DNA of 64,000 nt from Pukyongia sp. (GCA_030148705.1 JASBSY010000023.1:1-64000), one strand, 5' to 3'; numbered from the stretch's first letter, positions 31,702 through 43,182 are shown. The notes: generated from the sequence alone by a model not told the origin. Translations and numbers: made by a program.

Positions 31702-32880
31702 TTAAAGATTTTTCAGTAAGTGTTCATACTCCTGATGAATAGCATTAAACAGCAGCCGTCTCTCATAGTTTCCGGTAATTGAAGGCCGTGCGTTTGCCTG
31801 AAGTTCAGAGAGAAGTGTTTTATCTTCAATTATTGTACACATGGCATTGAATAAACTGTCTTCGTCCTTTTTTGGACATATGAGTCCGTTCTCACCATGC
31901 TTTACAATTTCGTTGCTGCCGTTAATATCGGTTACAATAAGCGGCAATTCCATGGCACCCCCTTGAAGTAAAACATTTGGAAAGCCTTCTCGATAACTAG
32001 GATGAACCAACACATCACTGATAGCTAAGTAAGGTCGTACATCTTGTTTAAAGCCTGTATTGATGATTTTGGGGTGATTTATTATTTGATCTAAGCTATG
32101 AGGTGAAATGGGATCAATATCGCTCTCATAATCCCCTATTAGCAATAAGGTGCTATGCGGATGAATCCTTTGCAGCCGATTAAAGGCCGAAACAAGCTCA
32201 TTGATACCTTTGTCCTTCACGATTCGACCCACGAATATAAAAATGAAGTCATCCAGCGGAATATAGTATCTGGCCTTAATTTCATTAATCGACGTTAAAT
32301 CATACTGTGCTTTGGAAAAATATGAGGTGTCGATGCCGTTCGAACTTCCCGGCCCCAATACTTTTAATTTTTTATCTGAAGTAAATCCGGAGTCTAATAT
32401 TATTTCTTTTAAGCCATGTGAATTGGGGTATACATGCGTGGCAAAAACATAGGTTAACCATTCAATAAAATTAAGAAGCTGTCTTTTAATTCCGGTAGAT
32501 TCCAAGAGTGGTAAACCGGCAACTGTATGGAGCCTGAAAGGGATACCCGCAAAATATGAAGCCATCATTCCCACGATACCGGCTTTGGGAGTATGTGTAT
32601 GAACAATTTGGGGGCGTTCCTTTTTCAGGAACCTATATAGTCTATAAACCGCTTTTAAGTCTTTCCAGGGCGTAATTCTCCGTGTTAACTCGAGTGGAAA
32701 TGTCCTCACTCCTTCATGTTTCCCGTATCGTTCTAATCTATCCTTGTCTGATGATACAGCAATTAGCTCGTAATATTGCGACATATAGGCCAATTGACCC
32801 TCCAGGAGTTTTTCGAGGGACAATGGGACTGTGGTAATACGTATTAGCTTCGGCTTACCCATTGGCATGATAAGATTCAC
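31702..32880 (-). CDS. Glycosyltransferase family 4 (PglA-like)
   Basis: 392 aa; IVHTHTPKAGIVGMMAS, FIFVGRIVKDKGINELV, HPSYREGFPNVLLQGGAMELP; true start may be a few codons inside. Confidence 0.88.
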   Translation of the reverse strand: MNLIMPMGKPKLIRITTVPLSLEKLLEGQLAYMSQYYELIAVSSDKDRLERYGKHEGVRTFPLELTRRITPWKDLKAVYRLYRFLKKERPQIVHTHTPKAGIVGMMASYFAGIPFRLHTVAGLPLLESTGIKRQLLNFIEWLTYVFATHVYPNSHGLKEIILDSGFTSDKKLKVLGPGSSNGIDTSYFSKAQYDLTSINEIKARYYIPLDDFIFIFVGRIVKDKGINELVSAFNRLQRIHPHSTLLLIGDYESDIDPISPHSLDQIINHPKIINTGFKQDVRPYLAISDVLVHPSYREGFPNVLLQGGAMELPLIVTDINGSNEIVKHGENGLICPKKDEDSLFNAMCTIIEDKTLLSELQANARPSITGNYERRLLFNAIHQEYEHLLKNL

Positions 32881-33829
32881 TAACTTCCTTCATGTTTAAA
32901 GACTCCATTTGAAACTCCTTGTTCAAATAATGATAGTGCTTTAATATTTCCTCTAAATCCTGAATAGCATATTCAGTATTCACCGCAAAGTTATGTGGAT
33001 GCCACCATAAATGATATACATGATTATTCTTAGCGGCATGTGTCATTTCTGATTTGATCCTGTTTATTCGAAATTTATTGATCAATGTAAATTTACTTGC
33101 ATTTCTTAAAAAACGACTTGCCGGTTGTTTTAATACACCATTTACTAACTTCATCGCCTCCCAGGGGTAACTTTTTTTCTTTAAAAATGGAAAATATGCG
33201 TCGACAATACGAGTAAACTTGCTTGACAATTTATTTAAGTTTTCCAATTGCCAGTACCAAACATTAGGATTCACTCGAACACTTGTAAAGCCACATTCAT
33301 GAAGCATATGTTCACTATTTTCAACAAATTGATTCCTTGGTAGTACTAATGACCTCAAAGTATGATTGTGTTGCAATGCCAAATCTTTAGCTTTCTGCAG
33401 ATCCATTATAAAAGCCTCTGCAGCAGTATTTTCCTCATAACAGTAATAATGACTATAAGTATGCGATCCAATCTCTTGATTCGGGATACTCGCAATTTTT
33501 CTTATAATCTGTAGTGCAAAAAAATGTTCGTCTTTGGCTGTTGTTTTATCTATTTGTTCCGCTAAATAATAATTATTTAGTTGCTCATTTCTATAGGATG
33601 GTAAAATGTTTGGTTTTGAATTATGCCAGGTTTGCCAATCTTCATTCCAAAGCATGCCAACCGTTGCCCAGGTACAGTGTATCTCATAATGTTGAAATAA
33701 GGCCAATATTTTTGGAATCGACTTAATTGTGCAATCAAAGTAAGACATATATGCGCTATAATCAATATGATCGCCAATACCCCAGTAAAGTTCAAAATCA
33801 AGCGATATTACAAAGATACCCTTCTTCAT
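32855..33829 (-). CDS. Polysaccharide deacetylase-family protein
   Basis: MKKGIFVISLDFELYWGIGDH, EIGSHTYSHYYC (HxxxH), start refined from 33862. Confidence 0.8.
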   Translation of the reverse strand: MKKGIFVISLDFELYWGIGDHIDYSAYMSYFDCTIKSIPKILALFQHYEIHCTWATVGMLWNEDWQTWHNSKPNILPSYRNEQLNNYYLAEQIDKTTAKDEHFFALQIIRKIASIPNQEIGSHTYSHYYCYEENTAAEAFIMDLQKAKDLALQHNHTLRSLVLPRNQFVENSEHMLHECGFTSVRVNPNVWYWQLENLNKLSSKFTRIVDAYFPFLKKKSYPWEAMKLVNGVLKQPASRFLRNASKFTLINKFRINRIKSEMTHAAKNNHVYHLWWHPHNFAVNTEYAIQDLEEILKHYHYLNKEFQMESLNMKEVSESYHANG

Positions 33830-34881
33830 ACTGTGTCTGAGTCTGAATAACTGATATACCAATTATCTCGATTATTTAAGATGTCTTCGTTTACTGCGAA
33901 ATTTCGATATCCAAGATGAAGTTCAATGGGACGAAGTTTTTCCGGTAATATTTTAAAGCCATTTTTCTTAAAAGTCCGGTAGCTTGGAGAATGGTTCATA
34001 CACCAGGCTAAACAAGCATCTGCCTTATTCTCAATAAAATAGTTATGTGAGTCGTTTAATAGTTTCTTACCTGCCTGATAGGATGAAGGATGTATTATAA
34101 GTTCCATAATGTAACCTATTTTACCTTGGTGTTTATTTTTTATAACATAAACAATCATCCCTAATAACCTTCCTCTTTTATAGAATCCTTTAATTTGATA
34201 GTTTTCTTGCGGTTTCTCTTTAAACCGCCAATTTAAATATGTCGCATTTCGGCAGACAGCCACTTTTATTTTTTTTGAAAAAATATCCCATAATTTGGTT
34301 GCCTCTTCTGAAAAGAATTCGATTTCTCGAATTTCTTCGTCAGGTTCGAGGTAAATTTTCCTCTTTCTATACAAATTAAAGTCCAAAATACGTCCCAAAT
34401 TGTTTCCAAAAATCTTTCGCAGAAAATAGCCTGTTCTAAAAGCCTTGAACAAAAATGGAACAGGATCAATTAATGTCCACCCTAATTTTTTTGTAAAACC
34501 ATGAACAGAATTTCCATTTGGGAAACCATAAACCAGTCCATACTTTTCATTTGGAGCAGCATCAAAAATAACCTGCGCAGATTTGGTGAAAAGACCTTTA
34601 CCCCGATACTCTGAATCTGTGAGTGTGTCTAAAGATTGACACCCTTTAATTTTCTCCCCATTGATTTGAAAATAGACCGGCATTGTCGCATAAATAGCTA
34701 TCAGTTTATTCTGTTCTGAATAAGTAAGACAGGTAAACGAATCCTTTACCGTGTTCTTAAAATGAATCCATTCTAACACTTCAAGTTTTTTTGGGGAACC
34801 GTTTGCATCGAAGGCATTTTTATATTCCACCAATGCGCTTGAGTCATTTAGGAATTTATATGTATACAATTCGTTAGACAT
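33826..34881 (-). CDS. GNAT-family N-acetyltransferase
   Basis: 351 aa; TDSEYRGKGLFTKSAQVIFDAA...VYGFPNGNSVHGFTKKLGW. Confidence 0.7.
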   Translation of the reverse strand: MSNELYTYKFLNDSSALVEYKNAFDANGSPKKLEVLEWIHFKNTVKDSFTCLTYSEQNKLIAIYATMPVYFQINGEKIKGCQSLDTLTDSEYRGKGLFTKSAQVIFDAAPNEKYGLVYGFPNGNSVHGFTKKLGWTLIDPVPFLFKAFRTGYFLRKIFGNNLGRILDFNLYRKRKIYLEPDEEIREIEFFSEEATKLWDIFSKKIKVAVCRNATYLNWRFKEKPQENYQIKGFYKRGRLLGMIVYVIKNKHQGKIGYIMELIIHPSSYQAGKKLLNDSHNYFIENKADACLAWCMNHSPSYRTFKKNGFKILPEKLRPIELHLGYRNFAVNEDILNNRDNWYISYSDSDTV

Positions 34882-35996
34882 TATGAGTTTTTCATATGTA
34901 GTAGTTGTTCGTATTCCGTTAAATGATTTTCTACCATGGATGCAACTGAGTAATTTTTAACATGATCAAGTCCTTCCGATATCATTTTTCTCCTCAGAGA
35001 ATCATTCTTTGTCACTTCTTTAATTTTTTGCGCCAAGTGAAGACTATCCCGTTTAGTAAAAAGAAATGACCGATTGGGCACGACTTCTCTAATTCCCGCG
35101 ACGTCCGTTCCGAGAAAAACTGTGCCGGATGCCAAAGCTTCTAATGTCACTCCCGATAATCCTTCATATAAGGACGAAAGGACAATTAAATCTGCTGATT
35201 TCATAAGTTCCGGAATGTCCAACCTGAACCCTGCAAAATAAACTGAATTAGATAACTTTTTTTCAGCTACTAAATTTCGAATCGCGCCTTGGTTTTCTCC
35301 ATCACCAACGAAAACCAATTGATAATTTGATGGTAACATTTCAAGAGCTTCAATAACGGTGATATGGTCCTTTGGAGGACTAAATCGCGCCACCATCAAA
35401 ATTGTATAATAATCTGCTCTTAAATTCATTCTTTCATACCAAAATGAAGGAGGGTAGGATTTCGCATTTCTAAATTTAGATTGATTCACTCCATTTGGAA
35501 TTAAAACAATTTTCTCTGATAACCCTAGCCATTGATCAAGTTTTTCTTTAATTTTTTCGGAAATAGCTACTATTCTGTCATATCTCCCGTACATAAATCG
35601 TTCAATGGGGCGCATATAAAATTTGGCGTTGCGCCTATTCTGTGAAGAATGTTCAGTAAATATCAATACAGAGCGACTCTTCATATTTAATGTTGCAAGA
35701 GCCACCCAATAAACACACGGAAATAAATGAACATGAATTATATCGAAATGATTTTTCTTGAAGAAAGTTCTCAATTTCTTTATAAGAAGTACATTGCGAA
35801 ACGACCCATTACTGAGAGTAAAGAACTTTATTCCTGCTTTTTTTACAGAAATTATATACTCCTGGGATTCTTTAATGGATGATAGTTGCAAGATAGATAC
35901 ATCATGTCCTTTCTCCACGTACAGTGGTAATACATCTACCAAAAGCTTTTCGGCACCACCTTTCCCCAAGCTTAAAACAACGTGAATAATCTTCAT
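34881..35996 (-). CDS. Glycosyltransferase family 4
   Basis: 371 aa; LSLGKGGAEKLLVDVLPLYVEKGHDV, MVARFSPPKDHITVIEAL, LSSLYEGLSGVTLEALASGT. Confidence 0.9.
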   Translation of the reverse strand: MKIIHVVLSLGKGGAEKLLVDVLPLYVEKGHDVSILQLSSIKESQEYIISVKKAGIKFFTLSNGSFRNVLLIKKLRTFFKKNHFDIIHVHLFPCVYWVALATLNMKSRSVLIFTEHSSQNRRNAKFYMRPIERFMYGRYDRIVAISEKIKEKLDQWLGLSEKIVLIPNGVNQSKFRNAKSYPPSFWYERMNLRADYYTILMVARFSPPKDHITVIEALEMLPSNYQLVFVGDGENQGAIRNLVAEKKLSNSVYFAGFRLDIPELMKSADLIVLSSLYEGLSGVTLEALASGTVFLGTDVAGIREVVPNRSFLFTKRDSLHLAQKIKEVTKNDSLRRKMISEGLDHVKNYSVASMVENHLTEYEQLLHMKNS

Positions 35997-36019
35997 CTAT
36001 GAATTGCTCTTGTCATTCG

Positions 36020-37201
36020 TCATGTTGTAATATAGTTCCTCCTTTTTGAGTTGTTCCAAATTATCCAAAAACAGAATAGAATGAAAAAAGGAATGAACAT
36101 GTTTTTTTGTCGCAACATTATGCCTAAATTTCCCAAAATAAGTGGAAACGTCAACGCCCCTGCCAAAAAATAAAAAAAAACCCCTTTGACTATGTATGGC
36201 GCCAATTTAAAACCCTTTATCGGCTTACTAATAATAGCCAGAAAAGTTAAATATAATAGTAAACTATTTTCAACAGACGCTATTATTGCCAGCACTCCGC
36301 TAACATCAAAAAACAAGGGTCTGTATAGAAAAGTAAATACTTTATACGGGTATGAATAACTCGAGATATCAAGACTGGATCCTATTGAGTCCCTACTAAG
36401 TTTGGTTGATTTTCTCGTTGTATATTCCTCAATGGTAGCTAATTCAAGATTTTCAATTTGAACGAACTCCAATACGTATTCAAAAATGGATATAAATCCT
36501 GTTATAAATACTAAAATAATAACAATTCTCTGATAGCCTTTCATTTTAACATCAAGAAAATAACCAAGCCCAAATCCCAAAAGCAGATAGAGCATGATGT
36601 GAGGTCTTATAGCCATTAAAATTAATAAACTCAACAAAATACCCCATTTTCGTTTTCTTAATTTTAAAAAAGAATAAATAAAAAGAACTATCGCGAAAAA
36701 AACCAATGTGTCCTTCGCTATACCTGAACACCAAAAATGCATATTCGGCAAAAATAGTATGTACGGAAAAATCTGTATGTTCAATATTTTTATCCCATAT
36801 AATCCTTCCACTCCTCCAAATAAAGATTGAAAAATTTTATAGAGGTATATGAACCCAAGATAGCCCAATTGAGAATAAATTAAATTTCCAGTAAAAAAGG
36901 ACAAATCGAACACATTCGAAGGCAAGTAATTAATCAAATACATAATTCCTGTGGCCGATCCGGACTTAATAACATCAAGTACTTGATTTATTGAAAGTGT
37001 CTTGGGTGATTCCCAATATAAGATTGGATCTCCACCATTAGCAGTAAGATATAAATGGAAGCCTAAGCCAACAATTAAGTGGAAAAAAAATAACCACACA
37101 AGTATTTTTTTATCGAATTTTGAAAAACCCGTAAAATAGTTTTTTAAATTATAGCCTACGATTAACGTTATGATGCAGATACAAATATTAAGGACTATCA
37201 T
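36020..37201 (-). CDS. Polytopic membrane protein, candidate polysaccharide polymerase (Wzy/EpsG-like)
   Basis: 393 aa, many TM segments, in-cluster position between GT4 and sulfotransferase genes. Confidence 0.55.
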   Translation of the reverse strand: MIVLNICICIITLIVGYNLKNYFTGFSKFDKKILVWLFFFHLIVGLGFHLYLTANGGDPILYWESPKTLSINQVLDVIKSGSATGIMYLINYLPSNVFDLSFFTGNLIYSQLGYLGFIYLYKIFQSLFGGVEGLYGIKILNIQIFPYILFLPNMHFWCSGIAKDTLVFFAIVLFIYSFLKLRKRKWGILLSLLILMAIRPHIMLYLLLGFGLGYFLDVKMKGYQRIVIILVFITGFISIFEYVLEFVQIENLELATIEEYTTRKSTKLSRDSIGSSLDISSYSYPYKVFTFLYRPLFFDVSGVLAIIASVENSLLLYLTFLAIISKPIKGFKLAPYIVKGVFFYFLAGALTFPLILGNLGIMLRQKNMFIPFFILFCFWIIWNNSKRRNYITT

Positions 37202-38088
37202 AACGAAGATTCTTTATTGAAAATAGTCTGGATTTTCGTCGTCGTTTCATTCGATAAAACAAATGAGTTTGAGCGACTAACGCTTAAATTATTAAACAAC
37301 CAACCTTTAAAATTAGCATTGAAAATTTCTGAAAAGTAATCTTTTAATCCAATTTTCTTCAAAAAATAAAACCCGCTTTGAAATCTTAAATCCCTTGTTT
37401 CGTTAGTCTTTTCAAACACAGGGTTGGTAAAATTGGATATCCCTAAGAACGAAGTTAATCTATCTATCTCCTTGGTCGTATCCATTATTAATTCTTCTAA
37501 ATGGATAATAAGGACATTATTTCCGAAGCGTGAAGTGTAACTTTTAATTTGATTTTTATAAAAACTCATTCCCAGATAACTATGCCATGGAAGCAAACCC
37601 TGTTCATATTGTAGTATTTCGTCGACTATTAAGTTTTCGAATGATTTGGTAGTTCGACCTAGCCCGCAATTCATTTTATAATGTGAATACGCCCGTTCAA
37701 GTGGGTCTCTAAGTAATATTATAATCTTCGCTTCAGGATTATATGTTTTTATCCTTTGCCCTACTCCCGGTGCATGTAAATATGAAGAGCTTGCATCAAC
37801 TTTATACTTATGATCTAACGTAGCCATTGAATAGAGCCTTAAATAATGTTCTTCTTTTACTAAATCAGCGATATGCATATGCTTCGGAAATTCCTTCTCA
37901 AAGTAGGTGTCCAAATTAAAAAATCTAGATGGCTCATAATAATTGGGTGGCAAAGTATCTACAAAATAATTAGGCTCTTTAATTGGACTTATATATATTG
38001 ACGGATGCAACGAAAGTAAACTAACTAATGAGGATGTACCAGCGCGCATAGCGCCTACCAAGAACAAATTTGTTTTTGGCTGCTCCAT
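37198..38088 (-). CDS. Sulfotransferase domain protein
   Basis: 296 aa; NLFLVGAMRAGTSSLVSLLSLHPSIYISPIKEPNYF (PAPS-binding 5'-PSB-like), IILLRDPLERAYSHY. Confidence 0.88.
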   Translation of the reverse strand: MEQPKTNLFLVGAMRAGTSSLVSLLSLHPSIYISPIKEPNYFVDTLPPNYYEPSRFFNLDTYFEKEFPKHMHIADLVKEEHYLRLYSMATLDHKYKVDASSSYLHAPGVGQRIKTYNPEAKIIILLRDPLERAYSHYKMNCGLGRTTKSFENLIVDEILQYEQGLLPWHSYLGMSFYKNQIKSYTSRFGNNVLIIHLEELIMDTTKEIDRLTSFLGISNFTNPVFEKTNETRDLRFQSGFYFLKKIGLKDYFSEIFNANFKGWLFNNLSVSRSNSFVLSNETTTKIQTIFNKESSL

Positions 38089-39035
38089 TATGGCTTTATT
38101 TTTTTTAATAGTACATATACATTTTTATATGGGAGCCAACATAACAGACGCAATATAAACTTGGACCATCCATCTAATAAACTTAATAATAACCGGCATA
38201 CCTCCAGATTTTGTTGGTTTGTATATCTACTGTAATTTTTAATATAGACCAATAAGGTAAATTTATTGTAATATCTGCGAAAATAAATCTTATTAGAGGT
38301 GTTCAATTTAGACGCTACTTCCTTGATTGTGTTGATATAAAGAATGAAATCGTTCGCTGAGTAATACGCTGAAGACGCCGAATTTACCTCTGTTTTTCTA
38401 TAATTAGAAAGTGCCTTATTACAGAAAACAATTCGCTCACTTACACACAGCCGCAACCATAGATCATGATCTTCATAATTATTTTGTCCCGGTTTAAAAA
38501 ATCCGTATAATTCAAAAAGAGTCTTGTGAATAACAATATTGGATGAATTTATTGGTGGTGGGTAATACGATCCAATGACCTCAAAATAATTTATTATAGA
38601 GCACTTCCCCTCTGCCGGTAGAATTGCATGATGATAACGTTCGCTTTCATTAGGAAAAATTCGGCTAAATCCCGTTCCGAATATTTTATTCGTCGGATAA
38701 AGACTTATTGTCATATTAAGAGTTTCCAGAAACTCGCATTCCCACCAATCGTCAGCATCCAAAAAGCAAATCCAATCATTTCTGGCACATCTAATACCAG
38801 TATTTCTGGCAACTGAAACACCTTGATTCGGTATCGATATTACTTTTAGTCGTTTATCCTGTAAACTTTGTAAAATATCCAGAGAATTGTCTGTGCTTCC
38901 ATCGTTCACCACAATTAGTTCAAAGTCTTTAAAGGTTTGTTTAAGCACAGAGTTCACGGCCTTCTCGATGAATGCTTCTTTATTATACAACGGAATTACA
39001 ACTGTGAACATCCTTAATATTTTTGAATTTTCCAA
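38088..39035 (-). CDS. Glycosyltransferase family 2
   Basis: 315 aa; VVIPLYNKEAFIEKAVNSVLKQTFKDFELIVVNDGSTDNS, FLDADDWW. Confidence 0.92.
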   Translation of the reverse strand: MENSKILRMFTVVIPLYNKEAFIEKAVNSVLKQTFKDFELIVVNDGSTDNSLDILQSLQDKRLKVISIPNQGVSVARNTGIRCARNDWICFLDADDWWECEFLETLNMTISLYPTNKIFGTGFSRIFPNESERYHHAILPAEGKCSIINYFEVIGSYYPPPINSSNIVIHKTLFELYGFFKPGQNNYEDHDLWLRLCVSERIVFCNKALSNYRKTEVNSASSAYYSANDFILYINTIKEVASKLNTSNKIYFRRYYNKFTLLVYIKNYSRYTNQQNLEVCRLLLSLLDGWSKFILRLLCWLPYKNVYVLLKKIKP

Positions 39036-39919
39036 TGACTTAAATCCCTTGAAGTCAAGGTTTCCAGAAGTTCCACGTCCTCTCTAAAGAACTCATACAA
39101 GCTGGGTTCCAATAAACGGATCTCCTCCGAAATATCGTCCACTTCATTTGTAATGTTCCGTTTGTTTAGGGCATTGGCCAGACCGAGTCCGCCTTTAATA
39201 CCCAGGCGTTTTTTCAAATGTGTAAATAACGCCAAGGCTTTGCTCAATGCCAGAGATTTCCTTCGTTTCTTTTCATTGATAACCTCATACGACTCCAAGC
39301 CTATCACCTCTACTCCAAGAAACCGAAGCACTTCACGGTATACAGCATCTGTATCTTGTTTCAGATCATCCATAAATACAGTGAACATTTGATCGTCCGG
39401 GATCAAAGCCTTGGCTTTTTGCAATTGCCTACCCAATTTACAGGCTTCCCCGTATTGCAAAAGATTGGGATCACTACAATTCAGTGCAATATTTTGTCCT
39501 TGCCTTCTCGACTCTTGTAATTCCCAGGCTTTAACAGGCGAGCGCTCAGTTTCATCCCCCGCGAATAATAATTCCCGATGAAGCGAAAAATAAAGACTAA
39601 CCGGATCGCGCAACATAATGATGAATTTGGCATCGGGATTGAATTTCAGAATTTCCGGGATGGCCGTTTCTGAATACAGGTACCAGACTGAGGCGTCTGT
39701 TCGGTACACCTGTGACAATCCGGCGGATTCGAACAAGCTGAGATAACTTTTCTCATCGAAATAATAGCGGTGGCCGCTGTCTGTGTTAAAATAATGAGGC
39801 TCTTTTGGAGAACATACAAAGATTTCCGGGTGCTGTGACAGGTAATAAGCCATAGAAGTAGTTCCACATTTAGGTGCTCCGGGAATAAACAAGTTGGGTA
39901 TGTTCTTGGTTTGAATCAT
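39014..39919 (-). CDS. Sulfotransferase domain protein
   Basis: 301 aa; NLFIPGAPKCGTTSMAYYLSQHPEIFVCSPKEPHYF, FIIMLRDPVSLYFSLHRE. Confidence 0.9.
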   Translation of the reverse strand: MIQTKNIPNLFIPGAPKCGTTSMAYYLSQHPEIFVCSPKEPHYFNTDSGHRYYFDEKSYLSLFESAGLSQVYRTDASVWYLYSETAIPEILKFNPDAKFIIMLRDPVSLYFSLHRELLFAGDETERSPVKAWELQESRRQGQNIALNCSDPNLLQYGEACKLGRQLQKAKALIPDDQMFTVFMDDLKQDTDAVYREVLRFLGVEVIGLESYEVINEKKRRKSLALSKALALFTHLKKRLGIKGGLGLANALNKRNITNEVDDISEEIRLLEPSLYEFFREDVELLETLTSRDLSHWKIQKY

Positions 39920-39920
39920 T

Positions 39921-41222
39921 TTAGAAGATGGTAGTATTTACCTGAATATGTTTGCGCACATAATAGAGCAGAAAAAGATTTTGAATGATAAGTATACACC
40001 CAAAAATTAAGGCTGCCCCTGTTACATCGAAATAGCGAATTAACGGAATACTAAACACCAGGATTGCGGCCATGGCGATTAAATTACTTTTGGACAGCAG
40101 GCCCTGTTTCCCTGTCATACTAAGAACCAGACCAACCGATCCGACGACTGCGCTTAAGAGTTGAGCACCGCAAAGAATTACCAAAGGAACATAGGAATTC
40201 TTATAGACCTCTCCGAAAACCAAAGCTAAAAGAGGTTTGCCGCCTATGAAAAACGCAAGCGCAACCGGAAGTGCAAATAAAAATATGATTCTGCTAGTAC
40301 GTGTTACAACGCGTTGGATTTCCCCAATCCGACCCTTTTCGAAGGCAGAAGAAATAAATGGTGAGATAGCCAAATTTAATGCATCCATAACAAAAGAGAC
40401 TAGTGAAGCCGCCCTCATGGCTACTTCGAACAAAGCCACAGCCTCTACGCTCCCAAAAATAGCAAGAAGATAAACAAGGGATTTTGATTTAACCACAAAT
40501 ACTCCGCTGTTGATGGAGAACGGAATGGTCTGCTTTATCCATTCCCTGCTGTGAAACTCGGGAACCAGACCCTGTATTTGAGACCACAACTTCCGTCGCA
40601 AGAAGATAAATCCCAAAACAAAGGCCACAGCGCCGGCAATTACATGCATCAACATAGCGTTTTGAGGGGTAAGTGTATTATCCAGTAGCATGCAACCAAC
40701 GATCAATACCGTAAAAATTGCGTTTCGAATCAATGCGTCGGGTAATTCGGCTAGAATAATCAATTTCATTCCTCTGAGCGCAGCATTACGCAGCGCTCCA
40801 AAACCCAATACCGGCACAAGCATCAGGGCATACAACATGGTTTCCACCAATTCACTTTCATAAGAACCCCACCAAAAGAAATAGCTGATTGCCGCAATAA
40901 CAAAAATTGTCAAGGTGGTAATAAGTACCAGTGTATTTGTTTTAATTAACAAGCCTTTAATCGCTCTGTAATTACCGTGTACTTCGTATTTAGATACGTA
41001 TCGTGTAATAAGATATGGAATTCCAAGAGTGGTTGGTACCGATAACAGCATTACCGTGGAAAAAGCAATTACGTAGTAGCCAAATCCTTCCAGGCTTAGT
41101 AGGCGCGCTAATAAAATGCTGTTTAAAAAAGTAAAAAATGCCGATCCGAATTTAATCATCACACTACCTACGGTAGCATGCCTGATTCCCTTTTTGCTAA
41201 ATAATTCGGACAATCCGGACAC
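39921..41222 (-). CDS. Wzx-like oligosaccharide flippase
   Basis: 433 aa polytopic; FLNSILLARLLSLEGFGYYVIAFSTVMLLSVP; Polysacc_synt/MatE-like. Confidence 0.85.
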   Translation of the reverse strand: MSGLSELFSKKGIRHATVGSVMIKFGSAFFTFLNSILLARLLSLEGFGYYVIAFSTVMLLSVPTTLGIPYLITRYVSKYEVHGNYRAIKGLLIKTNTLVLITTLTIFVIAAISYFFWWGSYESELVETMLYALMLVPVLGFGALRNAALRGMKLIILAELPDALIRNAIFTVLIVGCMLLDNTLTPQNAMLMHVIAGAVAFVLGFIFLRRKLWSQIQGLVPEFHSREWIKQTIPFSINSGVFVVKSKSLVYLLAIFGSVEAVALFEVAMRAASLVSFVMDALNLAISPFISSAFEKGRIGEIQRVVTRTSRIIFLFALPVALAFFIGGKPLLALVFGEVYKNSYVPLVILCGAQLLSAVVGSVGLVLSMTGKQGLLSKSNLIAMAAILVFSIPLIRYFDVTGAALIFGCILIIQNLFLLYYVRKHIQVNTTIF

Positions 41223-41243
41223 CGATAAACGTTTTAGAATAAA

Positions 41244-41810
41244 TTATTTTAATAAATGCTTTTTCGCGATCATTTCTTCAAGCGTCCAGTTCCACCACTC
41301 AAGTTTCTCCAACTCGACAATACGTTCTTCCGAAAGCCGATACCTTATGAATTTGGCCGGGGCACCCCCAACTACTGCATAAGGGGGAACATCCTTGGTA
41401 ACTACTGAACCGGCACCAATGATGGCTCCGTTCCCAACAAAAACACCAGCAACAATGATAGCACGATCTCCAACCCAAACGTTATGACCAATCTTTATAC
41501 CTGACTTTTCTGATGTTCGGGGCTTATTGCCTATTTTTTTGGCAAGTGCATATTGCAGGTTTACAGCCTCAGAACTATGATTTGACGTAATTAAGGTAAT
41601 TTGATCTCCGAATGCAACGTAGTTACCAATATCACAACTTCCATTGCCTTTAATAACAACTTTTCCATTAAATCTTGAACCATCTCCAATCAAAGTGTCA
41701 GTAGCAATTTTGGAACCTTTTCCAATATAAATACCAGTACTATCTGAGTAATTTCTAAATCTCAGAATAAATCGCACCCAACGGGCTTTATTTCCTTCAA
41801 ATTTTAGCAT
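41244..41810 (-). CDS. Hexapeptide-repeat acyltransferase
   Basis: 188 aa; [54 protein letters not shown]. Confidence 0.9.
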   Translation of the reverse strand: MLKFEGNKARWVRFILRFRNYSDSTGIYIGKGSKIATDTLIGDGSRFNGKVVIKGNGSCDIGNYVAFGDQITLITSNHSSEAVNLQYALAKKIGNKPRTSEKSGIKIGHNVWVGDRAIIVAGVFVGNGAIIGAGSVVTKDVPPYAVVGGAPAKFIRYRLSEERIVELEKLEWWNWTLEEMIAKKHLLK

Positions 41811-41812
41811 CG

Positions 41813-43081
41813 TTAAAGTATCATCCCCGCCGCAACGGTTTCGTGGGTTGCATCATCGATGAGAACAAAACTTCCGGTAAGGCGATTGTCTCTGTATTCG
41901 TCTATCATCAGAGGCCGGGTGGTCCTTACCTTAATGCGGGCAATATCGTTCATGTTCAAGTTCTTGTCCTCTTCCTCCCGGCTGTAGCTGTTGATGTCTA
42001 TCTTGTACAACACGTCTTTTATCATAGCCTTCTGTTCGTTCGAGGTATGCATGATGGTGTACTTAGCCCGCGGTTTGGCCGCATCGTTATGCAACCAGCA
42101 TAACATGGCGTCGAATTCCTGTAGCGCTTCGGGCTTGTTGTTTGTCTTTACGATCATATCCCCCCGGCTCACATCGATATCGTCTTCCAGGGTAATTGAC
42201 ACCGACATAGGCGCATAGGCCTCTTCCAGGGGTCCTCCAAACGTATCGATCGATTTGATGACAGAATTAAAGCCCGATGGCAGTACAACCACTTCGTCTC
42301 CCGGTCTGAAGATTCCACTGGCCACACGGCCGGCATAGCCCCGGTAATCGATAAATCCTTCTCGCTGAGGCCTTAACACCGTCTGCACCGGAAATCGCGC
42401 ATCGATCTTGTTAAGGTCGCTACTAATGTGTAGGTGCTCCAGCGTATGCAGCAAAGGTGCGCCTTTATACCAGGTCATGTTTTCGGAGCGGTTTACTACA
42501 TTATCCCCGTTGAGGGCACTGATTGGAAGAAACCTTATATCCTTTACATAGAGCTTGGAAGAAAATTCCTCGAACTGCTGAATGATGTCCTCATAGACCT
42601 GCTCACTATAATCCACCAGGTCCATTTTGTTGATGCATACAATGATATGAGGAATCTGCAACAACGAAGCTATAAAGGCGTGGCGTTTGGTTTGCTCAAT
42701 TACGCCATGCCTGGCGTCGATGAGAATAAGGGCAGCGTTAGCTGTGGAGGCACCGGTCACCATATTGCGGGTATATTGTATATGCCCCGGGGTATCAGCG
42801 ATAATGAATTTACGCTTTGGAGTGGTGAAATACCTGTAGGCTACGTCTATCGTTATTCCCTGTTCCCGTTCGTCCCTCAGGCCATCGGTAAACAGAGCAA
42901 GGTCCACTCCGTCATGCCCTTTACGCTTACTGGTGTTTTCAACAGCTTCAAGCTGGTCTTCAAAAATAGCCTTACTGTCGTAAAGAAGTCTGCCAATGAG
43001 TGTGCTTTTTCCGTCATCCACACTTCCGGCTGTTGTAAACCGAAGTAACTGGTTATTATCTATTTGCGTAGAACTGCTCAT
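41813..43081 (-). CDS. cysN: Sulfate adenylyltransferase large subunit
   Basis: 422 aa; [55 protein letters not shown]. Confidence 0.95.
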   Translation of the reverse strand: MSSSTQIDNNQLLRFTTAGSVDDGKSTLIGRLLYDSKAIFEDQLEAVENTSKRKGHDGVDLALFTDGLRDEREQGITIDVAYRYFTTPKRKFIIADTPGHIQYTRNMVTGASTANAALILIDARHGVIEQTKRHAFIASLLQIPHIIVCINKMDLVDYSEQVYEDIIQQFEEFSSKLYVKDIRFLPISALNGDNVVNRSENMTWYKGAPLLHTLEHLHISSDLNKIDARFPVQTVLRPQREGFIDYRGYAGRVASGIFRPGDEVVVLPSGFNSVIKSIDTFGGPLEEAYAPMSVSITLEDDIDVSRGDMIVKTNNKPEALQEFDAMLCWLHNDAAKPRAKYTIMHTSNEQKAMIKDVLYKIDINSYSREEEDKNLNMNDIARIKVRTTRPLMIDEYRDNRLTGSFVLIDDATHETVAAGMIL

Positions 43082-43182
43082 TAATTCGATAAGATTTATA
43101 GGGAGTTATCAATTTGATGCAAAAGTAATAAAATTCATCGGGCTTATCAGGGGTTATATTGATATAGTGCAGTTGCAATCAC

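Noticed and set aside
42434-43048. 204-aa plus-strand ORF
   Set aside because: Antisense shadow of cysN, no recognisable domain; cysN has strong family motifs
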